Of a stretch of 64,000 nt of DNA, positions 1 to 7,901 are shown piece by piece. The position numbers and the translations under genes are program-made. Every line of letters starts with the position of its first letter. Position 1 is the stretch's first letter. Below the pieces are notes generated by a model, which saw nothing but the letters and a program-made list of their open reading frames with translations, was not told the DNA's origin and did no database searches. The stretch comes from Gp6-AA40 sp035571515. GTDB lineage: Bacteria > Acidobacteriota > Vicinamibacteria > Vicinamibacterales > UBA2999. The stretch spans positions 82,126 to 146,125 of the forward strand of contig DATNCQ010000147.1 in the NCBI GenBank assembly GCA_035571515.1, read 5' to 3'.

Positions 1-914
1 CCGTCGATCCACTGCTCGCCGCCGCTGAAGCCGGCGGCGAGCCCCTCGGCCATCACCTGGTCCGGCTCGTACTTGTACGAACTCTCCGTCCAGATCGCTT
101 CGCCCTCGCGCAGCTCGAGCTCGAGGCCGGCGCCGGGAATCGAGACCGTCTGCCGCCGCGCGCTCACCAGGTACGCTTCGACGCGCTGCGCCGCGGCATT
201 CCAGGCGGCTCGATGGCGGAACGCGGCCAGGTCGAAGTTGGCGCCGAGCTCGTCGTTGATGCGGCGCAGCACGTTGCGGTTGAACGCGGCGGTCACCTTC
301 AACGGATCGTCGTAGGCGAGGAGCAGCTCGCGTTCCGGCTTGACCAGGTCAGCGCCAAGCAGCAGCGCGTCTCCGGCCCGCAGCGAGTGACGGATCCGCC
401 GCAGCAGATCGCGGGCCGCCGACGGCGCGAAGTTGCCGATGTTCGAGCCCAGGAACAGCACGATGAGCGCCGCCTCGGGCGGCCGCCTCTCGATCGCCCG
501 CATGAGGCCCGCCTCGTAGGCGGCGTGATGCGTGATCACCTCGCGCACGCCGATCGCCTGCAGCCGATACCGCGCGGTGTCGAGCGCTGCCTGCGAGATG
601 TCGATCAGCTGGATCAGCGGAAATGGCTCGCCCGCCGCGGCGACGAGCACCGCAATCTTGTCGCCGCTGCCGCATCCGAGCTCCGCGAGCGTGGCGCGCC
701 CGCGCCGCGGATCGACGATGTCGCGCGCGTGTCGCGCGAGCATCGCGGTTTCCGCGCGCGTGACGCGGTACCAGGGCAGCCTGGTGATGGCCTCGAAGAG
801 CGCCGAGCCGAGCTCGTCGTAGAAGTATTTCGAGGAAATCTGCTTCGGGTCGCGCGCCAGCGTCTCGGCCAGCTCGGCCCCGAAGGCGCGCGTCCCTACG
901 TCGTCTTCACGCAC
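1..914 (-). CDS. egtD: L-histidine N-alpha-methyltransferase EgtD, 3' end cut by window
   Basis: This enzyme trimethylates the alpha-amino group of histidine with SAM to give hercynine, the first committed step of ergothioneine synthesis in the cytosol. The minus-strand reading frame shows the EgtD opening block ISSKYFYDELGSALFE near residue 25, the SAM-binding LGCGSGDK near residue 78 and the family-specific LFLGSNIGNF near residue 152. About 304 residues are visible of a usual 320 or so, so only the last few are lost beyond position 1. I chose GTG at 914-912, which overlaps the end of egtB by 19 bases. No ATG fits, because the conserved part begins only about ten codons downstream. The overlap with egtB implies co-transcription and coupled translation. 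Confidence 0.92.
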   Translation of the reverse strand, partial: MREDDVGTRAFGAELAETLARDPKQISSKYFYDELGSALFEAITRLPWYRVTRAETAMLARHARDIVDPRRGRATLAELGCGSGDKIAVLVAAAGEPFPLIQLIDISQAALDTARYRLQAIGVREVITHHAAYEAGLMRAIERRPPEAALIVLFLGSNIGNFAPSAARDLLRRIRHSLRAGDALLLGADLVKPERELLLAYDDPLKVTAAFNRNVLRRINDELGANFDLAAFRHRAAWNAAAQRVEAYLVSARRQTVSIPGAGLELELREGEAIWTESSYKYEPDQVMAEGLAAGFSGGEQWID

Positions 915-2188
915 CGGAACGCCGCGTAGATGTAGGGATAGCGTGGCCGGAACCAGTTCCGGAAGCCGGGCCGGATAAGGCCGCGGGCGGTCACTGGAGA
1001 GGCGCCCTTCATGACGAAGTGCTCGCCGTCGAAGAAGTCGGCCGAATACTCCGGGTACGACGGCAGCGGCGTGAAGCCGTCGAACGGCGCGAACACGTCG
1101 GCGGTCCATTCCCAGCCGTTGCCGACCAGGTCGTGGACGCCGAACTCGCTGGCGCCGCCGCGGGCGCCGGCCGGAACCGGATCGAAGCGCGCGAAGTCGA
1201 CGTTCACCGGCGTGCTGCCGGCGGAGGCGCGGATGAATTCCGGCTCGGTCATGAGACGCTGCCCGCGCCAGCGCGCGTAGGCGTTGGCCTCGGCCCACGT
1301 CACGTAGACAGGCCATTGCCCGGGGAGCGGCACGCGCTCGAACATCGCACGCCAGTACCACGCACCGTCGTGGTGTTCCCAGAACGGCGGGTGCGCGACA
1401 CGATCCTCATGCACCCACGCCCAGTCTTCCGGCCGCCAATGACGCGGGTCGCTGTAGCCGCCTGCTTCGACAAACTGCATGAAGTCGGCGTTGGTCACAT
1501 TCAGCGTGTCGATCTCGAAGGCCGCCACCTCGACGCGCCGCGAGGGGCGCTCGTTGTCCCAGGCAAACGGCTCCTGGTCCGGCGTTCCCAGCGTCACCGT
1601 GCCGGCCGGCACGAGCGCGCGCGACGCGCGAGCGCCGTCGCCAAGCCGGGGCGGCAGCGTCACGTAGTGGTCCGGCTTTCTCTTCCACTCGTCGGGAACG
1701 CGGTGCCACATGTACGCCAGCGTCTCCTGGTGCATCTCCTCGTGCTCGATGATCGCCCACACCGCCTGCGCGTGACGCAGCAGCGGATGGTCGTCGCGCT
1801 CGACATCCGCGTGCGCGATGGCGTCCTCGACGAGCGCGTCGGCCGCCTCCGCGTAGGCACGCACGGAGTCCTGATCGGGCCACGCGGGATTGCCGCGCGC
1901 GATCGCCGCGGCTTCCTGTTCGGGATCGATGCCGCGCGCGAAGATGGTCTCCAGGTGCTCGTCGATCCCCGGACGGCCGAGGCCCTTCTTGATCAGCGTG
2001 TTCACCGCGAAGGCCGGCAGGTGGCCCTCGTAGAAGACGATCGGGTTGCGCAGCGCGATCGGCTTGTGGAAGTAGGCGGCGGGGTCGAGGAGATCGAACA
2101 GCGCGCGCGTGCGGCGACGCGTGCGGCGGAATCGATCGAGCGCCTCGCGGCGATTGAACACGGCGGCGGCCAGCGCCTCAGGAGCCAT
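896..2188 (-). CDS. egtB: EgtB-like non-heme iron sulfoxide synthase (DinB_2 plus FGE-sulfatase domains)
   Basis: EgtB-type enzymes use iron and oxygen to join hercynine to a thiol (cysteine or gamma-glutamylcysteine), giving the sulfoxide precursor of ergothioneine. From ATG at 2188 the protein has 430 residues, normal for the family. The N-terminal DinB-like half has a candidate iron ligand His56 (FYEGH) and the HxxxHxE motif at His149, His153 and Glu155. The C-terminal half is a formylglycine-generating-enzyme fold with a GNGWEWT motif (usually GNVWEWT) and an ending close to AAFRCV. The reading frame stays open upstream to 2329, but that stretch lies over thiS on the other strand, so the internal ATG is preferred. 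The egtD overlap supports ergothioneine. A selenoneine-type or other SUMF1-family role is possible but less likely. Confidence 0.87.
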   Translation of the reverse strand: MAPEALAAAVFNRREALDRFRRTRRRTRALFDLLDPAAYFHKPIALRNPIVFYEGHLPAFAVNTLIKKGLGRPGIDEHLETIFARGIDPEQEAAAIARGNPAWPDQDSVRAYAEAADALVEDAIAHADVERDDHPLLRHAQAVWAIIEHEEMHQETLAYMWHRVPDEWKRKPDHYVTLPPRLGDGARASRALVPAGTVTLGTPDQEPFAWDNERPSRRVEVAAFEIDTLNVTNADFMQFVEAGGYSDPRHWRPEDWAWVHEDRVAHPPFWEHHDGAWYWRAMFERVPLPGQWPVYVTWAEANAYARWRGQRLMTEPEFIRASAGSTPVNVDFARFDPVPAGARGGASEFGVHDLVGNGWEWTADVFAPFDGFTPLPSYPEYSADFFDGEHFVMKGASPVTARGLIRPGFRNWFRPRYPYIYAAFRCVKTT

Positions 2189-2221
2189 CCCCCTAGAGTA
2201 CAATTCTCCGAGCCCACGGCC
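2189..2221. promoter_or_regulatory. Short divergent intergenic region egtB / thiS
   Basis: Only 33 bases separate the egtB start (minus) from the thiS start (plus), so both promoters must fit in it or reach into the flanking genes. On the plus strand it contains TACAAT around 2199-2204, a good match to a sigma-70 -10 box. No convincing -35 box is seen. If TACAAT is used, the thiS transcript would start about ten bases before its GTG and be nearly leaderless. This is a motif match only. Confidence 0.35.
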
Positions 2222-2422
2222 GTGCGCATTACGCTCAACGGGGATCCGTACGACCTCGAGCAGCCGTTGTCGGTACAGGAGCTTCTCGAACGGCTCGACA
2301 TCGACCCGAGACGCGTCGCGGTCGAGCACAACCTCGTGATCGTGCGGCGCACCGCGTTCGCCGCGACGCTGGTCGGCGATGGCGACCGCGTCGAGATCGT
2401 CAATTTCGTGGGTGGCGGATAG
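2222..2422 (+). CDS. thiS: Thiamine biosynthesis sulfur carrier ThiS
   Basis: ThiS is a small ubiquitin-like protein. Its C-terminal glycine is adenylated by ThiF and then carries sulfur as a thiocarboxylate to ThiG for thiazole formation. From GTG at 2222 the product is 66 residues, the usual size. It shows the family pattern: a short beta start (RITLNG), a central LLERLDI helix, VAVEHNLVIVRR, and an ending DRVEIVNFVGGG with the required terminal Gly-Gly. No ATG is available in frame near the beginning, and the GTG places the protein exactly at family length. thiG follows after 11 bases. No ThiF gene is in the window. Confidence 0.92.
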   Translation: MRITLNGDPYDLEQPLSVQELLERLDIDPRRVAVEHNLVIVRRTAFAATLVGDGDRVEIVNFVGGG

Positions 2423-2433
2423 ATGGGTTGCAG

Positions 2434-3213
2434 ATGACGGACACGCCTTTTACGATCGCCGGCCGCACCTTCACCTCGCGGCTGATTGTCGGCACCGGCA
2501 AGTACTCGTCGCACGCGGTGATGGCGCAGGCGCACGCGGCGTCCGGCGCCGACATGGTCACCGTCGCGGTGCGGCGCGTGAACATCTCCGATCGCACGCG
2601 CGAGTCGCTGCTCGACTACATCGACACCTCGCGCATGTTCATCCTGCCCAATACCGCCGGCTGCTACTCGGCGGACGAAGCGGTGCGGACGGCGCTGCTC
2701 GGGCGCGAGGCGGGGCTGTCCAACTGGGTGAAGCTCGAGGTGATCGGCGACGAGCGGACGCTCTTTCCCGACAACGAGGCGCTGCTGGAGGCGACGCGCA
2801 TCCTCGTGCGCGAGGGGTTCGTCGTGCTGCCGTATACCAGCGACGATCCGATCGCCTGCCGCAAGCTCGAGGACGCGGGCGCCGCGGCCGTGATGCCGCT
2901 CGGTGCGCCGATCGGCTCGGGGCTCGGCATCCAGAACGCCAACAACATCCGCATCATCCGCGAGTTCGCGCGCGTGCCCGTCATCGTCGATGCCGGTGTC
3001 GGCACGGCATCCGACGCGACCGTCGCGATGGAGCTCGGCGCGGACGGCGTGCTGATGAACACCGCCATTGCCGGTGCGCAGGAGCCGATCGCGATGGCCG
3101 AGGCGATGAAGCACGCCGTCATGGCCGGCCGCCTGGCCTACCGCGCGGGGCGCATCGCGAAGAAGATGTACGCGACCGCGAGCAGCCCCGTCGAAGGACT
3201 CGTCGGCCGCTGA
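2434..3213 (+). CDS. thiG: Thiazole synthase ThiG
   Basis: ThiG condenses 1-deoxy-D-xylulose 5-phosphate, dehydroglycine and ThiS-borne sulfur into the thiazole phosphate of thiamine. The 259-residue product is a TIM-barrel of normal length. Visible family blocks are FTSRLIVGTGKY near the start, VAVRRVNI, LPNTAGC, the Schiff-base lysine in WVKLEVIGD near residue 103, VMPLGAPIGSG and a VIVDAGVGTASDA phosphate-binding loop. ATG at 2434 is chosen over the in-frame TTG at 2428 because ThiG proteins begin close to the first strand. It lies 11 bases after thiS, so the two form an operon. No TPP riboswitch-like sequence precedes the pair; there is no room for one. Confidence 0.95.
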   Translation: MTDTPFTIAGRTFTSRLIVGTGKYSSHAVMAQAHAASGADMVTVAVRRVNISDRTRESLLDYIDTSRMFILPNTAGCYSADEAVRTALLGREAGLSNWVKLEVIGDERTLFPDNEALLEATRILVREGFVVLPYTSDDPIACRKLEDAGAAAVMPLGAPIGSGLGIQNANNIRIIREFARVPVIVDAGVGTASDATVAMELGADGVLMNTAIAGAQEPIAMAEAMKHAVMAGRLAYRAGRIAKKMYATASSPVEGLVGR

Positions 3214-3216
3214 TCG

Positions 3217-4479
3217 ATGTCAGACCTCAAGGTGGATGGGCCTCCGGCGATTCCACCCCCGGATCGACATCAGATCGAACGCCTCAACAGCCTGTACCGA
3301 ATCATCGACGAGACGCCGGCCGGCGGCGGCCTGAAGGCGCGGCTCGCATCGAGCCTGCGGCGTCTGCTCGGCCGCGTCCTTTCGCGCCAGCAGGAGTTCA
3401 ACGCCGTCGTCGTCGATCATCTCAACCGCAACATGGCGGTTGGCGCCGAGGCGCACCACGCAAGCCTCAGGACCATCGATTGGATCGGCGGCGCGGTGGA
3501 CCGATGCGAGGGGGCAAAGGACGAAATCCAGCGCCACCTCGAAGCGCTGCTCGCGCGCGAGCGGAGGAACGACACGGCCGTCGCGGCGCTCGCGGCGCAG
3601 CACGAGGAGCTGCGCGCGGCTCTGAGCGTCGTCCAACAGGCGGCGCATGGCCTCCGGCGCGCCGTCGAAGAGATCGGGTCAACTCCCAACGCCCAACTCC
3701 CACCTTCCAACTCCCAAGCGGATCCCGGATCCCTGGCGGATCCCGGATCACGGATCCCGGACCCCGGTCCCGGTTCACAGTTCGACGACCTCGACAGCCA
3801 TAAGTACGTCGGCTTCGAAGATCAGTTCCGCGGCTCCCCGGAAGAGATCCGGCGGCGCGTCGAGGACTACCTGCCAATCTTCCAGGGCGCCGACGTGCTC
3901 GACGTCGGCTGCGGGCGCGGCGAGTTCCTCGACCTGCTGCGCGAGCATGGCATCCGCGCGCGCGGCGTCGACGTCAATCCCGCGATGGTGGAGGTGTGCC
4001 GGGGAAAGGGGCTGGAGGCGGAAACGGCCGACGCGCTGACCTACCTGCGCGGCCTGCCGGACGCGTCACTGGGAGGGCTGTTCGCGGCGCAGGTGGTCGA
4101 GCACCTCGAGCCGCGCTACCTGGCGCGGCTCCTCGACGCCGCGTTCGAGAAGCTGCGCCCGGGGGCGCCAATCGTGCTCGAAACGATCAACCCGGCGTGC
4201 TGGTTCGCGTTCTTCGAGAGCTACATCCGCGACCTGACGCACGTGCGCCCCGTGCATCCCGACACGCTGAAATACCTGCTGATCGCCACCGGGTTCCAGC
4301 GTGTCGAGATCAGGTATCGCGCGCCCTACCCGGAGGGCGAGAAGCTGCAGAAGCTGGCGGGCGGCGGGCAGCAGGCGGCGCTGGCCGACCTCGTCGAGAC
4401 GCTCAACGCGAACGTCGAGAAGATCAACCGCCTGCTGTTCACCTACCTGGACTACGCGGCGATCGGCAGCCGGACCTGA
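3217..4479 (+). CDS. Class I SAM-dependent methyltransferase with N-terminal helical region and repeat-derived linker
   Basis: The 420-residue protein has three parts. Residues 1-150 or so are charged and helical, probably a coiled coil (EIQRHLEALLARERR, ALAAQHEELRAAL). Residues 153-187 are a Pro/Gly/Ser/Asp linker encoded by a tandem-repeat tract. The rest is a Rossmann-fold methyltransferase with motif I VLDVGCGRGEF near residue 226, an acidic GVDVNP end of strand 2, and an AAQVVEHLEP motif. Similar coiled-coil methyltransferases accompany surface polysaccharide genes, and this one sits at the edge of such a locus, so a sugar O-methyltransferase is likely. It starts 3 bases after thiG stops but probably has an unrelated function. 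Confidence 0.8.
   Translation: MSDLKVDGPPAIPPPDRHQIERLNSLYRIIDETPAGGGLKARLASSLRRLLGRVLSRQQEFNAVVVDHLNRNMAVGAEAHHASLRTIDWIGGAVDRCEGAKDEIQRHLEALLARERRNDTAVAALAAQHEELRAALSVVQQAAHGLRRAVEEIGSTPNAQLPPSNSQADPGSLADPGSRIPDPGPGSQFDDLDSHKYVGFEDQFRGSPEEIRRRVEDYLPIFQGADVLDVGCGRGEFLDLLREHGIRARGVDVNPAMVEVCRGKGLEAETADALTYLRGLPDASLGGLFAAQVVEHLEPRYLARLLDAAFEKLRPGAPIVLETINPACWFAFFESYIRDLTHVRPVHPDTLKYLLIATGFQRVEIRYRAPYPEGEKLQKLAGGGQQAALADLVETLNANVEKINRLLFTYLDYAAIGSRT
3680..3775. repeat. Tandem short-repeat tract inside a coding gene (CAACTCC and CGGATCC units)
   Basis: The tract begins with imperfect CCAACTCCCA-like units and continues with GGATCCCGGATC-like units. It is in frame with the surrounding methyltransferase gene and encodes a low-complexity Pro/Gly/Ser/Asp linker between the coiled-coil and catalytic parts. 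A similar CCAAC-rich tract occurs between genes at 4496-4521. It looks like a dispersed intergenic repeat that has entered a gene at a tolerant point, but only the local sequence supports that. Confidence 0.8.
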
Positions 4480-4486
4480 AGGTCCG
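4471..4486. repeat. Perfect short hairpin spanning a stop codon
   Basis: The 16-base sequence CGGACCTGAAGGTCCG forms a 7-bp stem with a 2-base loop, and the TGA stop of the methyltransferase gene (4477-4479) sits at its centre. There is no U-run after it, so a standard intrinsic terminator is not indicated. A related palindrome with a stop codon in its loop lies at 13948-13965, which suggests one family of REP-like elements. Confidence 0.75.
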
Positions 4487-4495
4487 CCTCTACGA

Positions 4496-4521
4496 CCAAC
4501 CACCAACTACCAACCACCAAC
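4496..4521. repeat. CCAAC-rich tandem tract between convergent genes
   Basis: The short gap between the plus-strand methyltransferase and the minus-strand sugar dehydrogenase contains alternating CCAACCA and CCAACTA heptamers. It carries no open frame of note and resembles the tract inside the neighbouring gene at 3680-3775. Confidence 0.7.
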
Positions 4522-4526
4522 GGCAC

Positions 4527-5819
4527 CTACAGCCGGAACACGTTGTCGGCGTCGACGTTCTTCATCGCGTTCCGCGTGTCGACGACGAGCGGGAACTTCT
4601 TCGGCATCGCGGCGTAATTGAACACCGCGTGGTTGGTGCAGATGACGGCGCAGTCGATGCCGTCGGCCGCCTGTCCTTCCGGCACCGACTTCAGGGACAG
4701 CTCGGCGTGCTCGAGCACCGGCACGTGCGGGTCGGTGTAGCTCAGGATCGCGCCGCGGCGGTGCAGCAGCTCGAGGACGTCGAGCGCCGGCGATTCGCGC
4801 ATGTCGCTGACGTCCTTCTTGTAGGCGACGCCGAAGATGTGGATGCGCGAGCCATTGATCGCCTTCTTCTTCGAGTTGAGCGCCTCGCCCACCCGCTCGA
4901 CGACGAACGAGGGCATCGAGCCGTTGATGTGCCCCGCCAGCTCGATGAAGCGGCACTCGAAGCCGTTCTGCCGTGCCTTCCACGACAGGTAGAACGGGTC
5001 GATCGGGATGCAGTGCCCACCGAGACCCGGCCCCGGGAAGAACGGCATGAAGCCGAACGGCTTCGTGGCGGCGGCCTCGATCACCTCCCACACGTCGATG
5101 TTCATGCGGTGGGACATCAGCGCAATCTCGTTCACCAGGCCGATGTTCACCGCGCGGAAGGTGTTCTCGAGCAGCTTCACCATCTCGGCCACCTGCGTCG
5201 AGCTGACCGGGACGATGGTGTCGATGATCGAGCCGTAGAGCGCTGCGGCAAGGTCAGTGCTCTCCTTGTCGATCCCGCCGACGACCTTCGGGATGTTGCG
5301 CGTGTTGTGCGTCGTGTTGCCCGGGTCCACCCGCTCCGGTGAGAACGCGAGGTAGAAGTCCTTCCCCGCCTTCAACCCGCCCTCCTCGAGCGCCGGCTGC
5401 ACGACCTCGTCGGTCGTCCCGGGATAGGTCGTCGACTCGAGGATCACGAGCTGCCCCGGCTTCAGCCGCGCACGCACCGCGTCCACGGCCAGCACGACGT
5501 AGGAGAGATCGGGGTCGCGCGTCTTGCGGAGCGGCGTCGGCACGCAGATGTCGATCGCGTCCATGTCGTGCAGCTTCGCCATGTCGTCGGTGGCCTTCAG
5601 CTTGCCCGCCTTGACGCAGCCGCTGACGTCTTCGCTCGACACGTCGCCGATGTAGCTGTGTCCCTTGGTGATCGAGCTGACCTTGGCGACGTCCACGTCG
5701 AAGCCGGTCACCTCGAAGCCCGCCTTCGCGAACTCCACCGCGAGCGGCAGCCCGACATAGCCGAGACCGATGATGCCGATCCTGGCCTGCTTGTTCTGTA
5801 TCTTGTCTTTCAGTTCCAA
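4527..5819 (-). CDS. UDP-sugar 6-dehydrogenase, WbpA/TviB type
   Basis: Members of this family oxidise the C6 alcohol of a UDP-hexose (here most likely UDP-GlcNAc) twice with NAD to give a UDP-uronic acid for surface polysaccharide. The protein opens with the NAD-binding GIIGLGYVGLP, carries ESTTYPGTT and FSPERVDPGN blocks typical of WbpA/TviB rather than Ugd, and has the catalytic cysteine in GLGGHCIPIDP near residue 270. TTG at 5819 is chosen because it follows a GGAG at good spacing and gives 430 residues, the family length. The longer frame to 5930 would overlap the upstream gene. DegT aminotransferase and acetyltransferase genes further upstream would suit a UDP-diacetamido-uronic acid route, but no WbpB-like oxidoreductase is seen. 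Confidence 0.88.
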   Translation of the reverse strand: MELKDKIQNKQARIGIIGLGYVGLPLAVEFAKAGFEVTGFDVDVAKVSSITKGHSYIGDVSSEDVSGCVKAGKLKATDDMAKLHDMDAIDICVPTPLRKTRDPDLSYVVLAVDAVRARLKPGQLVILESTTYPGTTDEVVQPALEEGGLKAGKDFYLAFSPERVDPGNTTHNTRNIPKVVGGIDKESTDLAAALYGSIIDTIVPVSSTQVAEMVKLLENTFRAVNIGLVNEIALMSHRMNIDVWEVIEAAATKPFGFMPFFPGPGLGGHCIPIDPFYLSWKARQNGFECRFIELAGHINGSMPSFVVERVGEALNSKKKAINGSRIHIFGVAYKKDVSDMRESPALDVLELLHRRGAILSYTDPHVPVLEHAELSLKSVPEGQAADGIDCAVICTNHAVFNYAAMPKKFPLVVDTRNAMKNVDADNVFRL

Positions 5820-5838
5820 GTCGTCTCCGTAAATACAG

Positions 5839-5873
5839 CCGGCTGTCGCGACCCCTCGACGGGCGGCAGCCGG
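5839..5873. repeat. Imperfect inverted repeat in the gap before the sugar dehydrogenase gene
   Basis: CCGGCTGTCGC at 5839-5849 pairs with GCGGCAGCCGG at 5863-5873 with one mismatch, giving an 11-position stem and a 13-base loop. It fills most of the 58-base gap between gmd and the dehydrogenase. No T-run follows on either strand. It may act as an mRNA stability hairpin or a weak attenuator. Confidence 0.5.
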
Positions 5874-5877
5874 TCTC

Positions 5878-6861
5878 CTATCTGACGCCGGCGCGCGCCG
5901 CCGGTGCAAGCCGAGCGACGTCGGCGTCAACCATCATGGCAATCAGCCGCTCGAAGGGTACCGACGGCGTCCATCCGAGCACCCGCCGCCCCTTGGACGC
6001 ATCTCCGATCAGGTGGTCCACTTCCGCTGGACGCGTGAGGGCGGGATCGATCCGCACGTAGCGCTGCCAGTCGAGCCCCGCATGGCCGAACGCGGTCTCG
6101 ACGAGCTTCTTGACCGAGTGGCTGACGCCCGTTGCGATGACGTAGTCATCGGCCTCGTCCTGCTGGAGCATCAGCCACATCGCCCGCACGTAGTCGCCGG
6201 CGAAGCCCCAGTCGCGGCACGCGTCGAGATTGCCAAGGTTGAGATGATCGGAAAGACCCATCTTAATACGCGCCACACCATCGGTCACCTTGCGCGTCAC
6301 GAACTCCAGCCCGCGCCGCGGGGACTCGTGGTTGAAGAGGATGCCCGAGCACGCAAACATGCCGTAACTTTCACGGTAGTTCACGGTGATGTAATGCGCG
6401 AACACCTTCGAGACGCCGTAGGGGCTGCGCGGATAGAACGGCGTCAGCTCCGTCTGCGGCACCTCGCGGACCCGCCCGTACATCTCGCTCGAGGACGCCT
6501 GGTAGATGCGGATGCCGGGATCCACCTGGCGGATCGCCTCGAGAACGCGCGTGACGCCCTGCGAGTTGAACTCGCCGGTGAGCAGCGGCTGATCCCACGA
6601 CGCGGGCACGAACGACATCGCCGCGAGGTTGTAGAGCTCGTGCGGACGGACGTCCTGGACGATGCGCATCAGCGACAGCTGGTCCACCAGGTCCGCGGGG
6701 CGCAGCGTGAGGCGGTCGAGGAGGTGCTCGATGCGCCACAGGTTCGGCGAGCTCGAACGGCGGACGACGCCGGTGACCTCGTAGCCTTTTTCGAGCAGCA
6801 GCTCGGCGAGGTACGAGCCGTCCTGGCCCGTGATGCCCGTAATGATCGCGCGCTTAGACAT
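5878..6861 (-). CDS. gmd: GDP-mannose 4,6-dehydratase
   Basis: This enzyme converts GDP-D-mannose to GDP-4-keto-6-deoxy-mannose, the branch point to GDP-fucose, GDP-rhamnose, GDP-perosamine and relatives. The 327-residue extended SDR has the hallmark GITGQDGSYLAELLL at residues 8-22, the GMD-specific RRSSSPN and ELYNLAAMSFV blocks, SSSEMYG, and the catalytic YxxxK (YGVSK near residue 150). FNHESPRRG and GNLDACRDWGFAGDYV are also GMD-specific. It is slightly shorter than classical Gmd (about 340-370). It overlaps the RmlD-like gene upstream by 8 bases, so the two are co-expressed. That reductase may act on the keto product (RMD-like) rather than in the dTDP-rhamnose pathway. Confidence 0.9.
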   Translation of the reverse strand: MSKRAIITGITGQDGSYLAELLLEKGYEVTGVVRRSSSPNLWRIEHLLDRLTLRPADLVDQLSLMRIVQDVRPHELYNLAAMSFVPASWDQPLLTGEFNSQGVTRVLEAIRQVDPGIRIYQASSSEMYGRVREVPQTELTPFYPRSPYGVSKVFAHYITVNYRESYGMFACSGILFNHESPRRGLEFVTRKVTDGVARIKMGLSDHLNLGNLDACRDWGFAGDYVRAMWLMLQQDEADDYVIATGVSHSVKKLVETAFGHAGLDWQRYVRIDPALTRPAEVDHLIGDASKGRRVLGWTPSVPFERLIAMMVDADVARLAPAARAGVR

Positions 6862-7798
6862 CCGTTCCGTTCATTCTATATGGCCGTCCTAGACCGCCCG
6901 TCCCCTCGAGGCGACGCTCGGCCGACTCCGCTCGGGGCGGGCCGCCGCGGGCCGCAAGCCAGCGCTGCAGCGCGTTCTGCCACGCGGGCATCTCGAAACC
7001 GGCGGCGGCCAGCTTGCGGTTCGACAGCGCGCAGAACCGCGGGCGCGCGGCGATGAACCGCGCCTCGTCGGTCGTGATCGGCTTCAGCCGCGGCTGCACG
7101 CGCAGCAAGCGCGCCGCCTCGCAGGCCACTTGGTACCAGGTGGCGTGCCCGGAATTCACGCAGTGGTACAGGCCGGGCGCGGCATGCGAATCGATGACGT
7201 GCCGCGTCGCGGCGGCGACATCGACGACGTAGCTCGGCGACACGACGCGATCGGTGAAGACGGGCACCTCGCGTCCGGCCTCCAGGCCGGCGACGATCGC
7301 GTCGAGCGACCCGCGCCTGCCGGTCCATTCCGCCGGCAGCCCGAACAGGCTCTCGACACGCAGGACGTATGCGCGCGGGTACTCGAGCGCCATCCACTCG
7401 CCCACCAGCTTCGACGCCGCGTAGACGCTGCGCGGCGAGGGAACGGCCGATTCGTCGTACGGCTCGGCGCCGGGGCCCTCGAGGCCCGCGAAGACGAAGT
7501 CGGACCCGTAGTGCACGAGCGTCGCGCCACAGGTCTCCGCCGCCCGGGCGAGTGTCCGCACCGCAAACGCGTTGAGCGCAAACGCCTCCGACGGGCGGCT
7601 CTCCGCGGCGTCCACCTGGTTGAACGCGGCGCAGTTGACGATCGCGTCGGGCCGGGCGTCGGCCACCGCGCGCATCACCGCGTCGATGTCGGTGACGTCG
7701 AGCGTCGCGCGCGCGTGCGCGATGACGTCGCGGTCCGCATACGCGCGCCGCACCGCGTCCGCAAGCTGGCCGGACGCCCCGGTCACGAGCACGCGCAT
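6854..7798 (-). CDS. RmlD-like SDR sugar reductase
   Basis: The 314-residue protein belongs to the RmlD substrate-binding family, which reduces 4-keto-6-deoxy nucleotide sugars with NAD(P)H. It shows the GASGQLADAV nucleotide loop at residues 7-16, CAAFNQVDAAE (RmlD equivalent: AAYTAVDKAE), HYGSDFVFAG (usual STDYVF) and YAASKLVGE with the catalytic Tyr and Lys. ATG at 7798 is the first codon before the first strand; the longer open frame runs into the promoter region and the opposite gene. With gmd directly downstream, either GDP-6-deoxy-talose/rhamnose or dTDP-rhamnose formation fits. No RmlA, RmlB or RmlC gene is present in the window, which favours partnership with Gmd. Confidence 0.82.
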   Translation of the reverse strand: MRVLVTGASGQLADAVRRAYADRDVIAHARATLDVTDIDAVMRAVADARPDAIVNCAAFNQVDAAESRPSEAFALNAFAVRTLARAAETCGATLVHYGSDFVFAGLEGPGAEPYDESAVPSPRSVYAASKLVGEWMALEYPRAYVLRVESLFGLPAEWTGRRGSLDAIVAGLEAGREVPVFTDRVVSPSYVVDVAAATRHVIDSHAAPGLYHCVNSGHATWYQVACEAARLLRVQPRLKPITTDEARFIAARPRFCALSNRKLAAAGFEMPAWQNALQRWLAARGGPPRAESAERRLEGTGGLGRPYRMNGTDV

Positions 7799-7901
7799 TG
7801 GCACAACTGGGCATCGTACCTCGTCCACACCCCATCGTCTACGGCGTGCAGCCGTGAGAAGGCACGATCGCGGGGCGTCGTGTCGATAAACTAGGTTACG
7901 A
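7799..7901. promoter_or_regulatory. Divergent intergenic region between the RmlD-like and FAD oxidoreductase genes
   Basis: This 103-base gap separates two divergently transcribed genes, so promoters for both are expected here. On the plus strand a GATAAACT element near 7882-7889 is a possible -10 box, and a weak AGG lies eight bases before the oxidoreductase ATG. No repeat, terminator or small gene is visible. No operator could be identified. Confidence 0.4.

Noticed and set aside
2189..2433. TPP riboswitch before thiS/thiG
   Set aside because: Only 33 bases lie upstream of thiS before the divergent egtB start, too short for the THI-box aptamer, and no THI-box consensus is visible.
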